Below are positions 9,067 to 18,669 of a DNA stretch of 64,000 nt, piece by piece. The notes below the pieces were generated by a model, which saw only the letters and a list, made by a program, of their open reading frames with translations, ran no database searches and was not told the DNA's origin. Where the stretch lies: NCBI GenBank assembly GCA_030123625.1, contig CP126121.1, positions 3,884,179 through 3,948,178 of the forward strand, given 5' to 3'. Origin of the DNA: Nitrospira sp. (lineage in GTDB: Bacteria > Nitrospirota > Nitrospiria > Nitrospirales > Nitrospiraceae). How positions within the stretch are numbered: the stretch's first letter is position 1; every line of letters starts with the position of its first letter. The position numbers were made by a program, and so were the translations under genes.

Positions 9067-9540
9067 ATGCTGCGCATCCTAGTCCTTCACGGTCCCAATC
9101 TGAACCTGTTGGGTCAGCGGGAGGAATCCGTTTATGGGACGGCGACCCTTGATACGATCGATGCGTCGCTGATAAAGCTAGGTGGTGAACTTGGAGCTGA
9201 ACTTGTTATTCGTCAGTCGAATCTTGAGGGGGAATTGGTGAACTGGATTCAAGAAGCGCGACGAGACTATCACGGCATTATCATCAATCCAGCGGCCTAT
9301 ACTCACACCAGCATCGCGATACGCGATGCGCTGGCCGCCGTTGATTTGCCTACCGTCGAGGTCCACCTGTCAAACATCTATCGGCGTGAAGAATTCAGGC
9401 GACATTCATATGTGTCGGGGATTGCGTTGGCACAGATTGCCGGGTTTGGTGCAACCGGGTATCTGTTGGCCTTGCGAGGACTGTGCGAGTACATATCCGC
9501 CAGCGGATCGAAACGTTCTTCTAGTGGAGTACCTCGATAA
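9067..9540 (+). CDS. aroQ: Type II 3-dehydroquinate dehydratase
   Basis: Third step of the shikimate pathway, 3-dehydroquinate to 3-dehydroshikimate. Family motifs are [15 protein letters not shown] at the N-terminus, [14 protein letters not shown], the substrate-binding [17 protein letters not shown] with the catalytic His, and [19 protein letters not shown]. The ATG at 9067 is chosen because homology starts there. The frame is open from a GTG at 9031, and a GGAGG about 13 nt upstream leaves some doubt. The protein is 157 aa. Confidence 0.94.
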   Translation: MLRILVLHGPNLNLLGQREESVYGTATLDTIDASLIKLGGELGAELVIRQSNLEGELVNWIQEARRDYHGIIINPAAYTHTSIAIRDALAAVDLPTVEVHLSNIYRREEFRRHSYVSGIALAQIAGFGATGYLLALRGLCEYISASGSKRSSSGVPR

Positions 9541-9614
9541 GCGGAGCGAAGACAGGCGAGCATTGAGGGTATCATCAGGCCGGTTGGTTCCTTAAAAATA
9601 AAAGGGAGTTGCAA

Positions 9615-10175
9615 GTGATTTCCACGGTGGATTTTCGTAGCGGGGTACGCTTGATGGTCGAAGGCGAGCCTTTTTATATCGTCGAGTTTCAGCACGTCAA
9701 GCCTGGCAAAGGCGGTGCCTTCGTACGGACGAAGTTGAAAAGCTATCTCTCTGGAAATGTGTTGGACCGAACCTTTCGCTCAGGAGAACGGTTTGAAGAG
9801 CCGGATTTGGAAGAGCGCGACATGCAGTTTCTCTACGCATCCGGAAACTCCTATACACTGATGGACACTGAGACGTATGAGCAATTGACGTTTGAGAGGA
9901 GTCAGTTGGGAGAGAACGCCGATCTGTTGAAAGAAAATATGGTCGCCAAAATCCTCATCTATGAGCATCGCCCGATTGCCGTCGAGTTGCCGAACTTCAT
10001 CGAGCTCAAGGTCGTCGATGCGGAGCCCGGTGTGCGGGGAGACACTGCGTCAGGAGGAACCAAACCGGCGGTCGTGGAAACGGGAGCGACGATCAAAGTT
10101 CCGCTCTATTTGGAGGTCGGCACCGTCATTCGAATCGATACCCGCACGAGGTCCTATGTGGAGCGTGTTCGGTGA
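9615..10175 (+). CDS. efp: Translation elongation factor P
   Basis: EF-P relieves ribosome stalling at polyproline stretches. The three-domain family is complete (186 aa). Domain I has the tip loop KPGKGGAF with the lysine normally modified (about residue 34), and the C-terminal signature is [30 protein letters not shown]. The GTG at 9615 is preferred over TTG at 9609 because GGGAG at 9604-9608 then has a 6-nt spacer and the protein begins [10 protein letters not shown] as usual. The stop overlaps the accB start as GTGA. Confidence 0.94.
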   Translation: MISTVDFRSGVRLMVEGEPFYIVEFQHVKPGKGGAFVRTKLKSYLSGNVLDRTFRSGERFEEPDLEERDMQFLYASGNSYTLMDTETYEQLTFERSQLGENADLLKENMVAKILIYEHRPIAVELPNFIELKVVDAEPGVRGDTASGGTKPAVVETGATIKVPLYLEVGTVIRIDTRTRSYVERVR

Positions 10176-10735
10176 GCCGCCGTCGGTCTGTTCATTCTAA
10201 GACCAAGACTCATCGGATTGTGTTGCCTCAGCCTGTGAATGAGGCAAGCCATGAGGTCTCGCTCACAGGGGGGTCCACCAAGCAAATCCAAGAACTTATC
10301 GATCTGCTTCGGCGTAATAATTTGACCGAGCTGGAGTTTGAACGACAAGGTATCCGCATCCGTGTCCGTCACGAGCTCGTTGTCAGACCGCTCACGACTT
10401 CAGCGCAGGAGTTCGTTTCAACCTCCCCTCAACAACCCCTGCATTCCGCTTCAGCCACGACATCGGTATCGGACGCGAGCACGGGTTTTGTGACCGTCAC
10501 GTCCCCCATCGTCGGCACGTTTTATCGATCTCCCTCACCGGACGCCGATCCGTACGTTGAAGAAGGAGAGTCCGTGAAGAAGGGACAGGTGCTGTGCATC
10601 GTCGAAGCGATGAAACTCATGAACGAAATTGAGTCGGAAGTGGACGGTCGTCTTGTCAAGATCTTGGTGGAAAACACAAAATCAGTAGAATATGGTCAGG
10701 CACTGTTTCTTATCGACCCCAAGGCCGCTTCATAG
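10172..10735 (+). CDS. accB: Acetyl-CoA carboxylase biotin carboxyl carrier protein
   Basis: Carries biotin between the carboxylase and transferase parts of acetyl-CoA carboxylase in fatty acid synthesis. The N-terminal AccB helix ([20 protein letters not shown]) is followed by a Ser/Thr-rich linker and a biotinyl domain ([13 protein letters not shown]) with the biotin site EAMKLMNEI (Lys about residue 147). The GTG start overlaps the efp stop. The order efp-accB-accC is conserved in many bacteria. Confidence 0.94.
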   Translation: MSRRRSVHSKTKTHRIVLPQPVNEASHEVSLTGGSTKQIQELIDLLRRNNLTELEFERQGIRIRVRHELVVRPLTTSAQEFVSTSPQQPLHSASATTSVSDASTGFVTVTSPIVGTFYRSPSPDADPYVEEGESVKKGQVLCIVEAMKLMNEIESEVDGRLVKILVENTKSVEYGQALFLIDPKAAS

Positions 10736-10776
10736 TCATTCTAAAGGCAGCTCTCGCCATCGTATCGGAGTCGGAC

Positions 10777-12117
10777 GTGTTTAAGAAAGTCCTGATTGCT
10801 AATCGCGGAGAAATCGCATTGCGAGTGATCCGCGCCTGTAAGGAGCTCGGCATCAAGACCGTGGCCATTCATTCTGAAGCGGATGCGCTTGCCCTGCACG
10901 TTCGAGCGGCCGACGAAAAAGTGTGTGTCGGGCCGGCCGAATCGGCATTGAGTTACCGAAATATTCCCAACGTTTTGAGTGCCGCAGAAATTACGGGTGT
11001 GGATGCCATTCATCCGGGATACGGATTTCTGTCAGAGAACGCCCATTTTGCGGAAGTCTGCGAATCAATCGGCATGAAGTTTATCGGACCGAGCTCGGAA
11101 AATATCGCCATGATGGGGGACAAAGCAAAGGCGCGTGAGATCGTGGCGAAGCAAGGACTTCCGGTCACGCCCGGCAGTCCAGGGGAATTGCGCAGCGAGG
11201 AGGATGCGTTGCAAGCGGCGCAGAAGATCGGCTTCCCCGTCATTATCAAAGCTACGGCCGGGGGGGGAGGACGAGGCATGCGGGTCGTCAACAAGGCCGA
11301 AGACCTGGGACGAGCCTTTCAGGCTGCTCAGGCTGAAGCGAAATCGACCTTCGGTAACGACGGTGTGTATCTCGAGCGGTATTTTTTGGAACCCCGCCAT
11401 ATCGAGGTGCAGATTTTGGCCGATCAATACGGTCGAGTCGTTCACCTTGGAGAACGGGACTGTTCAATTCAACGGCGGCATCAAAAACTGGTCGAGGAAA
11501 CTCCCTCTCCCGTCGTCGATGATAAACTGCGCCGAGAAATCGGTCGAGTCGCTGTGGAGGCGGTGAAGGCCGCGCATTACCGAAATGTGGGCACCGTCGA
11601 ATTTTTGCTCGACAAAGACCGCCAGTTTTATTTCATGGAAGTCAATACCCGCATCCAGGTGGAACATCCAATCACCGAGATGGTGACCGGCGTCGATTTG
11701 ATCAAGGAACAGATCCGTTTGGCTGCGGGTCAACCGCTTTCTATTCGGCAACAAGATGTGATCCTCACTGGCCATAGCCTGGAGTGCCGTATTAATGCCG
11801 AAGATCCGGAGAAGTTTACGCCGTCCCCGGGAGTGATCACCAAATACAGCCCACCGGGAGGGTTTGGAATCCGGGTCGATTCCGCCATGGAGTCGGGTTC
11901 GGTCGTCGTTCCTTACTATGATTCGATGATTGCAAAGCTGATCACCCATGGCCGTGATCGACAGGAATCAGCTGCTCGTATGAGACGCGCACTCGGCGAA
12001 TTCGTCATCGAGGGTATCAAGACCACCATCCCGCTTCACCGGCGAATCCTCGACGATCCCGATTTTCAAAAAGGCCATGTATCGACGACGTTCTTGGAAC
12101 GATTTTTGGCAAGCTAG
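10777..12117 (+). CDS. accC: Acetyl-CoA carboxylase biotin carboxylase subunit
   Basis: ATP-grasp enzyme that carboxylates biotin on AccB. The N-terminal domain starts [19 protein letters not shown]. The glycine-rich ATP lid GGGGRGMR lies at about residues 163-170, the catalytic stretch is [19 protein letters not shown], and C-terminal [15 protein letters not shown] is typical. Length 446 aa is standard. The GTG start is 41 bp after accB, so accB and accC are probably one operon. Confidence 0.95.
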   Translation: MFKKVLIANRGEIALRVIRACKELGIKTVAIHSEADALALHVRAADEKVCVGPAESALSYRNIPNVLSAAEITGVDAIHPGYGFLSENAHFAEVCESIGMKFIGPSSENIAMMGDKAKAREIVAKQGLPVTPGSPGELRSEEDALQAAQKIGFPVIIKATAGGGGRGMRVVNKAEDLGRAFQAAQAEAKSTFGNDGVYLERYFLEPRHIEVQILADQYGRVVHLGERDCSIQRRHQKLVEETPSPVVDDKLRREIGRVAVEAVKAAHYRNVGTVEFLLDKDRQFYFMEVNTRIQVEHPITEMVTGVDLIKEQIRLAAGQPLSIRQQDVILTGHSLECRINAEDPEKFTPSPGVITKYSPPGGFGIRVDSAMESGSVVVPYYDSMIAKLITHGRDRQESAARMRRALGEFVIEGIKTTIPLHRRILDDPDFQKGHVSTTFLERFLAS

Positions 12118-12282
12118 GCCGGCGAGTGCTCCCTTCAGAAGAACGGTCGTTTCGGTGGTTTTTCCGCCGAGTGACCCATTCCTTGGTAAGCGTCAGGTCT
12201 CATGGTAAGCTCAGCAGAGTGTCCTTCCGCTTCGAGCGAGAAGAGGGTGCATCCGCTGTCGGCTTCCTGATAGGATACACAC

Positions 12283-12302
12283 GCGCTCGATAGGTCGAGC
12301 GC
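12283..12302 (+). promoter_or_regulatory. Perfect inverted repeat just upstream of the macA-like start
   Basis: GCGCTCGA-TAGG-TCGAGCGC ends 7 nt before the ATG at 12310, where a ribosome binding site would normally lie. No clear Shine-Dalgarno is visible. It could be an operator or an RNA hairpin controlling initiation. Confidence 0.45.
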
Positions 12303-12309
12303 CCAATAT

Positions 12310-13563
12310 ATGCGACGTATCGGCCTCATTCTTAGTATCGTGGCGATCGGAATTGCGATCGGTGGCTATGTGTTTTTTAACGGAGAACGGAAGCCTCCCA
12401 TTCGATACCGGACGGCAGCGGTTGAACGTGGTGAGATTGTCTCTGTCGTCAGTGCTACGGGAACCATCAATCCGGTCGTATCTGTCCAGGTGGGAACGCA
12501 AGTATCAGGAATGATCAAAAGCCTCCACGCCGATTTCAACTCACGAGTCAAAGCGGGGGATACGGTTGCGGTCATTGATCCCGAACCGTTCAAGGCTCGT
12601 CGAGAACAAGCCGCCAGCAATCTGGAAATGGCGCGATCCAATGTTGCACGATCCAAAGCCGACCTGGCGCAGCGGAAACGTGAACTCGACCGTGTTCAAT
12701 CGCTGTTGCCGCAACAGTTTGTTTCACAAAATGACGTCGATGTCGCGCTCACAAATTTTCAAAGTGCGGAAGCACAGCTGCGGGTTGCCGAGGCCCAGGT
12801 CAAGCAGGCAGTAGCGACATTGAATGCGGCTGAGTTGGAGCTGAAATATACCGTCATTCGGTCGCCTGTGGACGGTATAGTCGTAGCGCGGAATGTAGAG
12901 GTCGGTCAGACGGTCGCTTCCAGCTTTGCCACGCCCAACCTCTTTCTGATCGCTCTCGATCTGACCAATATGCAAGTCGATACCAACGTGAGTGAGTCGG
13001 ATATCGGCGGAATGACGGAAGGGAAAGAAGCGGTTTTCACCGTTGATGCCTATCCGGGAGAGTTCTTCGCCGGTACCATTAAACAGGTGCGCCTCGCACC
13101 CATGAATATCCAAAATGTCGTCACCTACAATGTGGTAGTGGGGGTCGATAACAAGGATTTACGCCTCAAGCCTGGAATGACTGCGAACGTATCGATTGTG
13201 GTGGCTCAAAGAGACCAGGTGCTTAAGGTTCCCAACGCAGCATTACGTTTCATGCCTCCGAAGACCGAAGGGGACCGCCGGGGGTCAGGTGGTCAAGCGG
13301 CAAAAGTTGACGGAGGACGCCCGATTCATACAGGGGAAGAAGCGGGACAGTCGAGGACTGTCTGGACACAGTCGGAAAGCGGTGACCTCGTTTCCCTTTC
13401 AGTCCGAACGGGTATCTCGGATGGCGTCACCACCGAAGTCTTGTCCGGCGATCTTATGGAAAATGATTCGGTCGTTGTCGGTATCGAACAGTCTTTCGGA
13501 GAAAAGAAGGGCAACGAGCTGCCACCTGGATTCGGTAACCCGCGACGCCCTCGTTCTCGATGA
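12310..13563 (+). CDS. MacA-type periplasmic adaptor subunit of an efflux pump
   Basis: Membrane fusion protein (HlyD/RND adaptor family), 417 aa. An N-terminal membrane anchor (about residues 4-24) is followed by a barrel-sandwich lipoyl half (VSATGTINPVVSVQVGTQVSGMI), a long alpha-hairpin (about 95-185, coiled-coil composition), the second lipoyl half (RSPVDGIVVARNVEVGQTV) and a beta-barrel domain. It is followed by an ABC ATPase and a MacB-like permease on the same strand, so it should link them to an outer-membrane TolC-type channel. The exported substrate is unknown. Confidence 0.88.
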   Translation: MRRIGLILSIVAIGIAIGGYVFFNGERKPPIRYRTAAVERGEIVSVVSATGTINPVVSVQVGTQVSGMIKSLHADFNSRVKAGDTVAVIDPEPFKARREQAASNLEMARSNVARSKADLAQRKRELDRVQSLLPQQFVSQNDVDVALTNFQSAEAQLRVAEAQVKQAVATLNAAELELKYTVIRSPVDGIVVARNVEVGQTVASSFATPNLFLIALDLTNMQVDTNVSESDIGGMTEGKEAVFTVDAYPGEFFAGTIKQVRLAPMNIQNVVTYNVVVGVDNKDLRLKPGMTANVSIVVAQRDQVLKVPNAALRFMPPKTEGDRRGSGGQAAKVDGGRPIHTGEEAGQSRTVWTQSESGDLVSLSVRTGISDGVTTEVLSGDLMENDSVVVGIEQSFGEKKGNELPPGFGNPRRPRSR

Positions 13564-13677
13564 GCCATCGAATGGTGTGAAGTATTCGGTGTATGCGATT
13601 GGGTTTGCCGAGCGTACTCGCTTGCCACCGTCACCTCCTCGTTCATCTTCAGGTCGCATCCCTTACAGGATAGGCTT

Positions 13678-14388
13678 GTGAGCGCGCTGATCATTTGTGA
13701 AGATATTTGGAAGATCTATCGCGTCGGTGACGTCGAAGTGCAGGCGCTGAAAGGGTTGAATCTCACCATCCGGCGAGGCGAGTTCATTGCCATTATGGGA
13801 TCGAGTGGGTCAGGCAAGTCCACGCTGATGAACATTCTCGGGTGCCTTGATCAACCGACCAAGGGACAATACCGGCTGAACGGTATCGATGTTGGACATT
13901 TGCCGCCTGACCGGTTGGCGGAAATCCGGAATCAGCAAATCGGCTTTGTGTTTCAAAGTTTCAACCTCATTCCCCGGACCAGTGCATTGGAAAATGCCCA
14001 GTTGCCGCTGTTTTACCGAGGACTTTCCCTAAAGGAACAGCGATCCCTTGCGTCTGCTGCCTTGCAGCGTGTGGGGTTGAGCGGGCGTGAGCACCATTCC
14101 CCCACACAACTTTCGGGAGGACAGCAGCAGCGAGTAGCGATTGCCCGGGCACTGGTGACATCGCCTTCGTTGCTCCTTGCGGATGAACCGACCGGAAATC
14201 TCGATACACAGTCCAGCCAAGAAATCATGGAGATTCTTGAGGGGTTGAATCGGGAAGGGATCACGGTGATCCTAGTGACGCACGAAATCGATATTGCGGC
14301 CTATGCATCGCGACAGATTATGATTAAGGATGGTCAGGTCCTCAGTGATCGGGCGACCGAGGGCAGGTCGCACGTTGTAGGAATGTAA
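13678..14388 (+). CDS. MacB-type ABC transporter ATP-binding protein
   Basis: A 236-aa ATPase of the LolD/MacB class. Walker A is GSSGSGKST (about residues 41-49), the Q-loop lies in [11 protein letters not shown], the ABC signature is LSGGQQQR and Walker B is [12 protein letters not shown]. The start is a GTG at 13678 behind AGGATAGG. The stop is immediately followed by the permease ATG, with no spacer. Unlike E. coli MacB, ATPase and permease are separate polypeptides. Confidence 0.92.
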   Translation: MSALIICEDIWKIYRVGDVEVQALKGLNLTIRRGEFIAIMGSSGSGKSTLMNILGCLDQPTKGQYRLNGIDVGHLPPDRLAEIRNQQIGFVFQSFNLIPRTSALENAQLPLFYRGLSLKEQRSLASAALQRVGLSGREHHSPTQLSGGQQQRVAIARALVTSPSLLLADEPTGNLDTQSSQEIMEILEGLNREGITVILVTHEIDIAAYASRQIMIKDGQVLSDRATEGRSHVVGM

Positions 14389-15624
14389 ATGCAAGCGTTT
14401 GTGTGGCTGACGATTGTGACGGCATTGCGAATTCTCGGCCGAAACAGACTGCGTGCCGGTCTGACGATGCTGGGAATCGTCATCGGTGTGGGAGCGGTCA
14501 TCGCGATGGTCAGTATCGGCGAGGGAGCCAAGCAGGCCGTGCAGAAGCAAATAGCCACCATCGGCACAAACGTCATCATGATCTGGCCTGCTGCCACGAG
14601 CGTCGGCGGTGTACGCGGTGCACAAGGGGGGGCCGTCACACTGACTGTTGCGGATGCCGTGGACCTGAAGAAGAAAATTCCTCTTCTGTCTGATACGGCT
14701 TGGATGAAACGCGATGTGCTGCAGATTGTGAACGGTCATCGGAACGGTAACAGTCCCGTCAATGGAGTGTCGCCCAGCTATCTTAGTATCCGAGACTGGT
14801 CGTTCAGTAAGGGAGGTCCCTTTACCCAGGCAGATATGGAGAGCGCGGCTCTCGTCGCACTTCTTGGACAATCCGTGGTCGATGAACTTTTTGACCCGGG
14901 GGAGGAACCACTTGGGGCTGTCATTCGTATTCGAAACGTTCCGCTTCGGGTGATCGGCGTCTTATCTCCCAAAGGACAGAACACGTATGGTCAGGATCAG
15001 GACGATGTCGTATTTATCCCCTTCACGACCGCCGAGCGGAAAGTCTTTGGAACACCGTTCCTTGGATCGGTCGGCGGCATCTATGCCGCCACAGATCAAG
15101 CCGAGGATATGTCGGAAGCGGTAGAACTCATACGAGAGGTCATGAGATCTCGCCACCGTCTACAGGGCGAGCAACCGGACGATTTCACGGTTCGCACACA
15201 GGTCGAGATGGCAAAGGTACAGGAAGGGACGAGTCAAACGTTGACGGTCATGTTGATGGCGATTGCGTCCGTCTCACTGCTCGTCGGCGGTATCGGCATC
15301 ATGAATATTCTGCTTGTTTCAGTGACGGAGCGGACACGAGAAATCGGAATCCGTATGGCGGTCGGAGCCAAACGAGCCCATATCCTGATACAGTTCTTGA
15401 TCGAAGCTATGACGCTCAGTGTGGTCGGCGGCTGCATCGGCATTCTATTGGGAGTGCTGAGCGCTAATTTGACGACCGTGATTGCCGGCTGGCCCACGAT
15501 TATTTCGAGCGACACGGTCGCAACGGCATTCGGCTTTTCTATCGCCGTCGGCTTATTTTTTGGTTTATATCCCGCCAATAAAGCCGCTCGGCTCAATCCC
15601 ATCGAAGCGCTGCGTTACGAATAG
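14389..15624 (+). CDS. MacB-like ABC transporter permease (MacB-PCD + FtsX domains)
   Basis: A 411-aa permease with one N-terminal transmembrane segment (ALRILGRNRLRAGLTMLGIVIGVGAVIAMVSIG region), a large periplasmic core domain (about residues 45-260) and the FtsX domain with three C-terminal membrane segments, including the motif VTERTREIGIRMAVGAKR. It completes an adaptor-ATPase-permease set with the two genes upstream and works by mechanotransmission in that family. It ends 17 bp from a convergent gene. Confidence 0.91.
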   Translation: MQAFVWLTIVTALRILGRNRLRAGLTMLGIVIGVGAVIAMVSIGEGAKQAVQKQIATIGTNVIMIWPAATSVGGVRGAQGGAVTLTVADAVDLKKKIPLLSDTAWMKRDVLQIVNGHRNGNSPVNGVSPSYLSIRDWSFSKGGPFTQADMESAALVALLGQSVVDELFDPGEEPLGAVIRIRNVPLRVIGVLSPKGQNTYGQDQDDVVFIPFTTAERKVFGTPFLGSVGGIYAATDQAEDMSEAVELIREVMRSRHRLQGEQPDDFTVRTQVEMAKVQEGTSQTLTVMLMAIASVSLLVGGIGIMNILLVSVTERTREIGIRMAVGAKRAHILIQFLIEAMTLSVVGGCIGILLGVLSANLTTVIAGWPTIISSDTVATAFGFSIAVGLFFGLYPANKAARLNPIEALRYE

Positions 15625-15641
15625 GTTGATACTCACTTCTC

Positions 15642-16844
15642 CTAAGGATCCATCGCGATGATTGTTTCAATAGCCCGTGTCTGAGTTTCGCCGGTCTGGT
15701 GCGCGAGGTCGACGACCAACGGCGTGACGTACTCGGTGCCTCCTGGTCGGTGAGTAATCGTGACGATCGGTTGATGCAGTTTCTCTTGATTGAGTTCGGT
15801 GACCACCGCCAACTCTTGTGTATTCAGTCGCACATGACTATGGATCGGATAGATACCGACTCTCGCGATAAAGGACGAGACGATTCGTCGATCGAGCTTG
15901 CCTTGCCGAGCCTCTTGATACAAGCATTGAAATGTTTGATGGGGAGTGAGCGGAGAAGTCCAGCCGAATCCAGTGATCAATTCATCGTATCGATCCACGA
16001 CCATCAGGATGCGGGTACGGTCGGAGGTAAACTGTCCTCGTGATTCTTTTGGGTAGCCGCTGTCATCGAGGTAGACATGGTGATCCGCGATGAGATGCAG
16101 TATAGCAGCCTCAATCCTGCCTTGTTGCTCCAACATGAGAACCGCGCGGCGGGGATGGGTCTCCAATTCTTGTCGGTTGGCCTGGGAAAGGCCTGATGGG
16201 CCACGAGCATGGCGGCCAACGGCAGGACGGATTTGCAAGAGTCCGATGTCATGTAAGAGGGCGGCGGTCGCAAGCTCTTGCAGCTCCAAGGGGTTGAATT
16301 GGAAGGCTTGTCCTAAAACCAGTGACAACGTACAGGTGGCCAGCGCATGGCGGCTGAGAGTGGAGTCGCCGGCCCGGTTTTGGCTCACTGCCATGAAAAT
16401 AGCGGAGTCGGTGAGAGTTCTCATCGCGATGGTGATTTCCTGGACCGCTTCAGCCGCCTGCTGAGGGTTGACCGTCCCAGTTTTGGCAATGGCCGTAAAA
16501 ACGGAGTGTACGGCTTGATCCATCTGTTGCTTGGCCAGCTTCGCTTGGACATATTCTTCGTTCAGCTGAGCCAAAGGCTTGAATTGTTTTTTCATGCTCC
16601 ATATAGGCGTCGCCTCGGTCGCAGTATGCATGGTGTCGGATACCTGATACGGCCGAGAAGCGATTCCCCGGTCGAGGTCGATGTCGACCGTCTTCACCCC
16701 TGCACGCACCAATTTTTCGATCTGCGAAGGATGCTCAATCAGAAATGAATGGCGGAGCAAAGGAGAGCGAAACCACGAAAGGTCCAGACGGGCGACGTAC
16801 ATTCCGATCTGAAGTTCACTGACGGTGATGCGTGTTGTCGCCAT
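15642..16844 (-). CDS. DUF3391 / HD-GYP-like protein with altered active-site motifs
   Basis: A 400-aa protein. The N-terminal DUF3391-type domain (ITVSELQIGMYVARLD) precedes an HD domain related to the HD-GYP cyclic-di-GMP phosphodiesterases: SRHALATCTLSLVLG, LLHDIGLLQIRP, HLIADHHVYLDDSGYPKE. The HD pair and GYP are present, but the usual HHE-x-x-DG-x-GYP reads HHVYLDDSGYP, so the Glu is lost. It may be a c-di-GMP phosphodiesterase with changed metal binding or a non-catalytic sensor. It is a single gene convergent with the efflux operon. Confidence 0.78.
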   Translation of the reverse strand: MATTRITVSELQIGMYVARLDLSWFRSPLLRHSFLIEHPSQIEKLVRAGVKTVDIDLDRGIASRPYQVSDTMHTATEATPIWSMKKQFKPLAQLNEEYVQAKLAKQQMDQAVHSVFTAIAKTGTVNPQQAAEAVQEITIAMRTLTDSAIFMAVSQNRAGDSTLSRHALATCTLSLVLGQAFQFNPLELQELATAALLHDIGLLQIRPAVGRHARGPSGLSQANRQELETHPRRAVLMLEQQGRIEAAILHLIADHHVYLDDSGYPKESRGQFTSDRTRILMVVDRYDELITGFGWTSPLTPHQTFQCLYQEARQGKLDRRIVSSFIARVGIYPIHSHVRLNTQELAVVTELNQEKLHQPIVTITHRPGGTEYVTPLVVDLAHQTGETQTRAIETIIAMDP

Positions 16845-16950
16845 CGGCGGCTCGGTCGCGCGTGAATAGGGCTACGGAAAAGTTCCCTCAGGTATCGGCA
16901 TGGAGGGGAGATAACTGTAGCTGAGCGGGCGATACGGTGAGGGATTAGGT

Positions 16951-17541
16951 TCAGTGATGAGGCGGGTGAAGGAACCAGAGAGAGACTTCCATGCGAGGAT
17001 CGGCTTTGTCGACCTGTTTGTACAGATGGGCTTCAATGATGCGATTGTCGTTCAAGCCGAGCCCTTCGCAGATCGCATCTTGGGCGATCTTCAGACCGCC
17101 ATCCAGGTCACGCCGTAAGGCGGAAGCAAAAAAGAATCGGATGGCGAGCGCGAGCGGTCCAGAGTGAAGTCGATTCCGCAAGGAGCATTGAGCGGGGGAC
17201 TGGGCCAACGCCAGCCATACTTGCCGACCGACGTATGTTTTATAGGCACGTCCGGCAGCGGATAACAAACGACGTCCATTGACGGTCGCATATTGATGGT
17301 TGATGCTGGGGGGGACGGGCAATGTGATGCTGAATGCATCCGATGTGGCGATCGGGGGATGCAAGGGTGTCCGAGGAGCAGCCGTTGAGTCCAAAGAATC
17401 GGATTTCGGCGACAGAGCCGTCCCGTTGATCCGTCGTAACCTGTTCGGTGTGGATGAGAAGATCGGATCGCCGCGATGCGATGTTGCGGGGAGATGAAAC
17501 CTTGGTGCGCGGTAATTGTATCGACGTCGGTCGGATGGCAT
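16951..17541 (-). CDS. RusA-family Holliday junction resolvase-like endonuclease
   Basis: The C-terminal half (about residues 70-195) matches the RusA fold pattern: substrate-side LPVPPSINHQYATVNGRR, then RRDLDGGLKIAQDAICEGLGLNDNRIIEAHLYK. The catalytic Asp-x-Asp and Lys of the DLDxxxK motif are kept (Gly replaces the usual Asn). The first 65 residues are Pro/Ser-rich and not family-like, so the true start could be internal, although no other Met is obvious. It begins 9 bp after mraZ, so the two are probably co-transcribed. RusA genes are usually phage-borne, but there is no phage context here. Confidence 0.78.
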   Translation of the reverse strand: MPSDRRRYNYRAPRFHLPATSHRGDPIFSSTPNRLRRINGTALSPKSDSLDSTAAPRTPLHPPIATSDAFSITLPVPPSINHQYATVNGRRLLSAAGRAYKTYVGRQVWLALAQSPAQCSLRNRLHSGPLALAIRFFFASALRRDLDGGLKIAQDAICEGLGLNDNRIIEAHLYKQVDKADPRMEVSLWFLHPPHH

Positions 17542-17550
17542 GGAGCCGAA

Positions 17551-17991
17551 CTAGAGAAGGTTCTGGATCTTTGCCATATTCTGCTCAAAGCGATCTTCCG
17601 TTCGGGCAAGATACCGACGCCATTCGCTCGGATTCCAAACTTCCATTCGGTGATACAGGCCGATGAGTATGATCTCCTGATCTTCATCGACGGGAACCAA
17701 TTTTCGCAGGCGACCGGGAATCAGAATCCGTCCGGTTTTATCGATGTCCGATAATCCGGCCTCGGAAACGACAGAGTGCATAAACAGGCGACTCTGGTCT
17801 TCATCCAGAGACGTTCTAGCCCGTTCAAGGACCTTCTCCCATTCTTTCATGGAATAGATCAACAGAGACTGTTCCGGACCTTTCAGAAACATCACCGTCT
17901 GACCGTCGGCTTCGATCTGCTCACGGATCGGCGAGGGGACGATGAAACGCCCTTTCTCATCAACCTTGCAAAGATATTCACCGGCAAACAT
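17551..17991 (-). CDS. mraZ: MraZ family transcriptional regulator
   Basis: MraZ is an AbrB-fold DNA-binding ring protein that normally controls the division and cell-wall (dcw) cluster. Two AbrB-like repeats are seen: MFAGEYLCKVDEKGRFIVPSPIR and the second SDIDKTGRILIPGRLR. Length 146 aa is normal. AGGA lies 7 nt before the ATG. It is not followed by rsmH/ftsL/ftsI. Instead it lies between a small HTH gene and a RusA-like nuclease. It could be a second, specialised MraZ, or mraZ relocated from the dcw cluster. Confidence 0.92.
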   Translation of the reverse strand: MFAGEYLCKVDEKGRFIVPSPIREQIEADGQTVMFLKGPEQSLLIYSMKEWEKVLERARTSLDEDQSRLFMHSVVSEAGLSDIDKTGRILIPGRLRKLVPVDEDQEIILIGLYHRMEVWNPSEWRRYLARTEDRFEQNMAKIQNLL

Positions 17992-18006
17992 CGTGATGTC
18001 CTGTAT

Positions 18007-18237
18007 TTAGGAATTTACGGCGGTTCCGGTCCGGTCGCGGATCCATTGCTCGAGATCCGAGCGCACAAATCGCCATTCCTTTCCCAGCTTGAAGGCGGGA
18101 ATCTGCCGACTCTGAAGATAGCGATAGAGGGTACGTTGAGTAATCTTGAGATATCGGCACGTTTCTGTCACTGTCATCAGTCGGTCTTTGGAGCCTTGCT
18201 CATCACTCCGCCTGATACCAGATCGAGAAATACCCAT
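18007..18237 (-). CDS. Small helix-turn-helix (excisionase/MerR-like) DNA-binding protein
   Basis: A 76-aa protein, or 56 aa if it starts at the internal Met at 18177. The domain is MTVTETCRYLKITQRTLYRYLQSRQIPAFKLGKEWRFVRSDLEQWI, a typical excisionase-type winged HTH. The stop is 15 bp before mraZ on the same strand, and a good promoter lies just upstream. It is probably the first gene of an HTH-mraZ-rusA operon and may be its regulator. Confidence 0.82.
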   Translation of the reverse strand: MGISRSGIRRSDEQGSKDRLMTVTETCRYLKITQRTLYRYLQSRQIPAFKLGKEWRFVRSDLEQWIRDRTGTAVNS

Positions 18238-18258
18238 AGCGTTCCCAGTATTGCGGCT

Positions 18259-18286
18259 ATTCTAGGGCTCCCCATAAGAATGTCAA
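18259..18286 (-). promoter_or_regulatory. Sigma70-like promoter for the HTH-mraZ-rusA operon
   Basis: On the minus strand TTGACA (18286-18281) is followed after 16 bp by TAGAAT (18264-18259). Three TGGG-type words lie between the promoter and the HTH start, two of them 11 bp apart, which recalls MraZ boxes. That second point is weak. Confidence 0.6.
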
Positions 18287-18309
18287 GCGAATATATATGA
18301 CAGGACATG

Positions 18310-18651
18310 TCAGAAACCGTCGGTGTGGTCTGTCGCCTCTCCATCATCGTCCGGCTGGTCCAGCATGGCTTCCATATCGCTCACGTCTTCCCCCGTTTCT
18401 TCCCCCATTTTTTTCATGAGACGGGCGACACTCCGAGGATCAGACTCATCGAGTCCGCTGAGGTTGGCAGGGTCCGCGAGTGATTCGAGTCTGGACTCTT
18501 CCGATTTAGGAGCTGAAAATCGGGACAGGAGACGCTCCAACGCCGAGCTGCCGCAGTGCCGGCAGACAACCGAATCGAGCTGTTGTGCGCTCAAGATCAA
18601 GATGGAGCTTCGCCTGTTGCATTCCTGACAGGAGTACTCGTAAATCGGCAT
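18310..18651 (-). CDS. FmdB-family zinc-ribbon protein
   Basis: A 113-aa protein starting MPIYEYSCQECNRRSS, with two Cys pairs (C-x2-C near residues 8-11, and CRHCG near 30) that form the FmdB zinc ribbon. The tail is acidic and low complexity (DQPDDDGEATDHTD). The Met at 18651 is chosen because the family starts MPxYEY. The frame runs 5 codons further upstream. It lies just downstream of comF on the same strand. The family's role is poorly known. Confidence 0.88.
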   Translation of the reverse strand: MPIYEYSCQECNRRSSILILSAQQLDSVVCRHCGSSALERLLSRFSAPKSEESRLESLADPANLSGLDESDPRSVARLMKKMGEETGEDVSDMEAMLDQPDDDGEATDHTDGF

Positions 18652-18669
18652 GGATGTATCCTCCACATC

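Noticed and set aside
16951..18237. Prophage remnant around rusA
   Set aside because: No integrase, structural or lysis genes nearby, and flanking genes are ordinary chromosomal ones.
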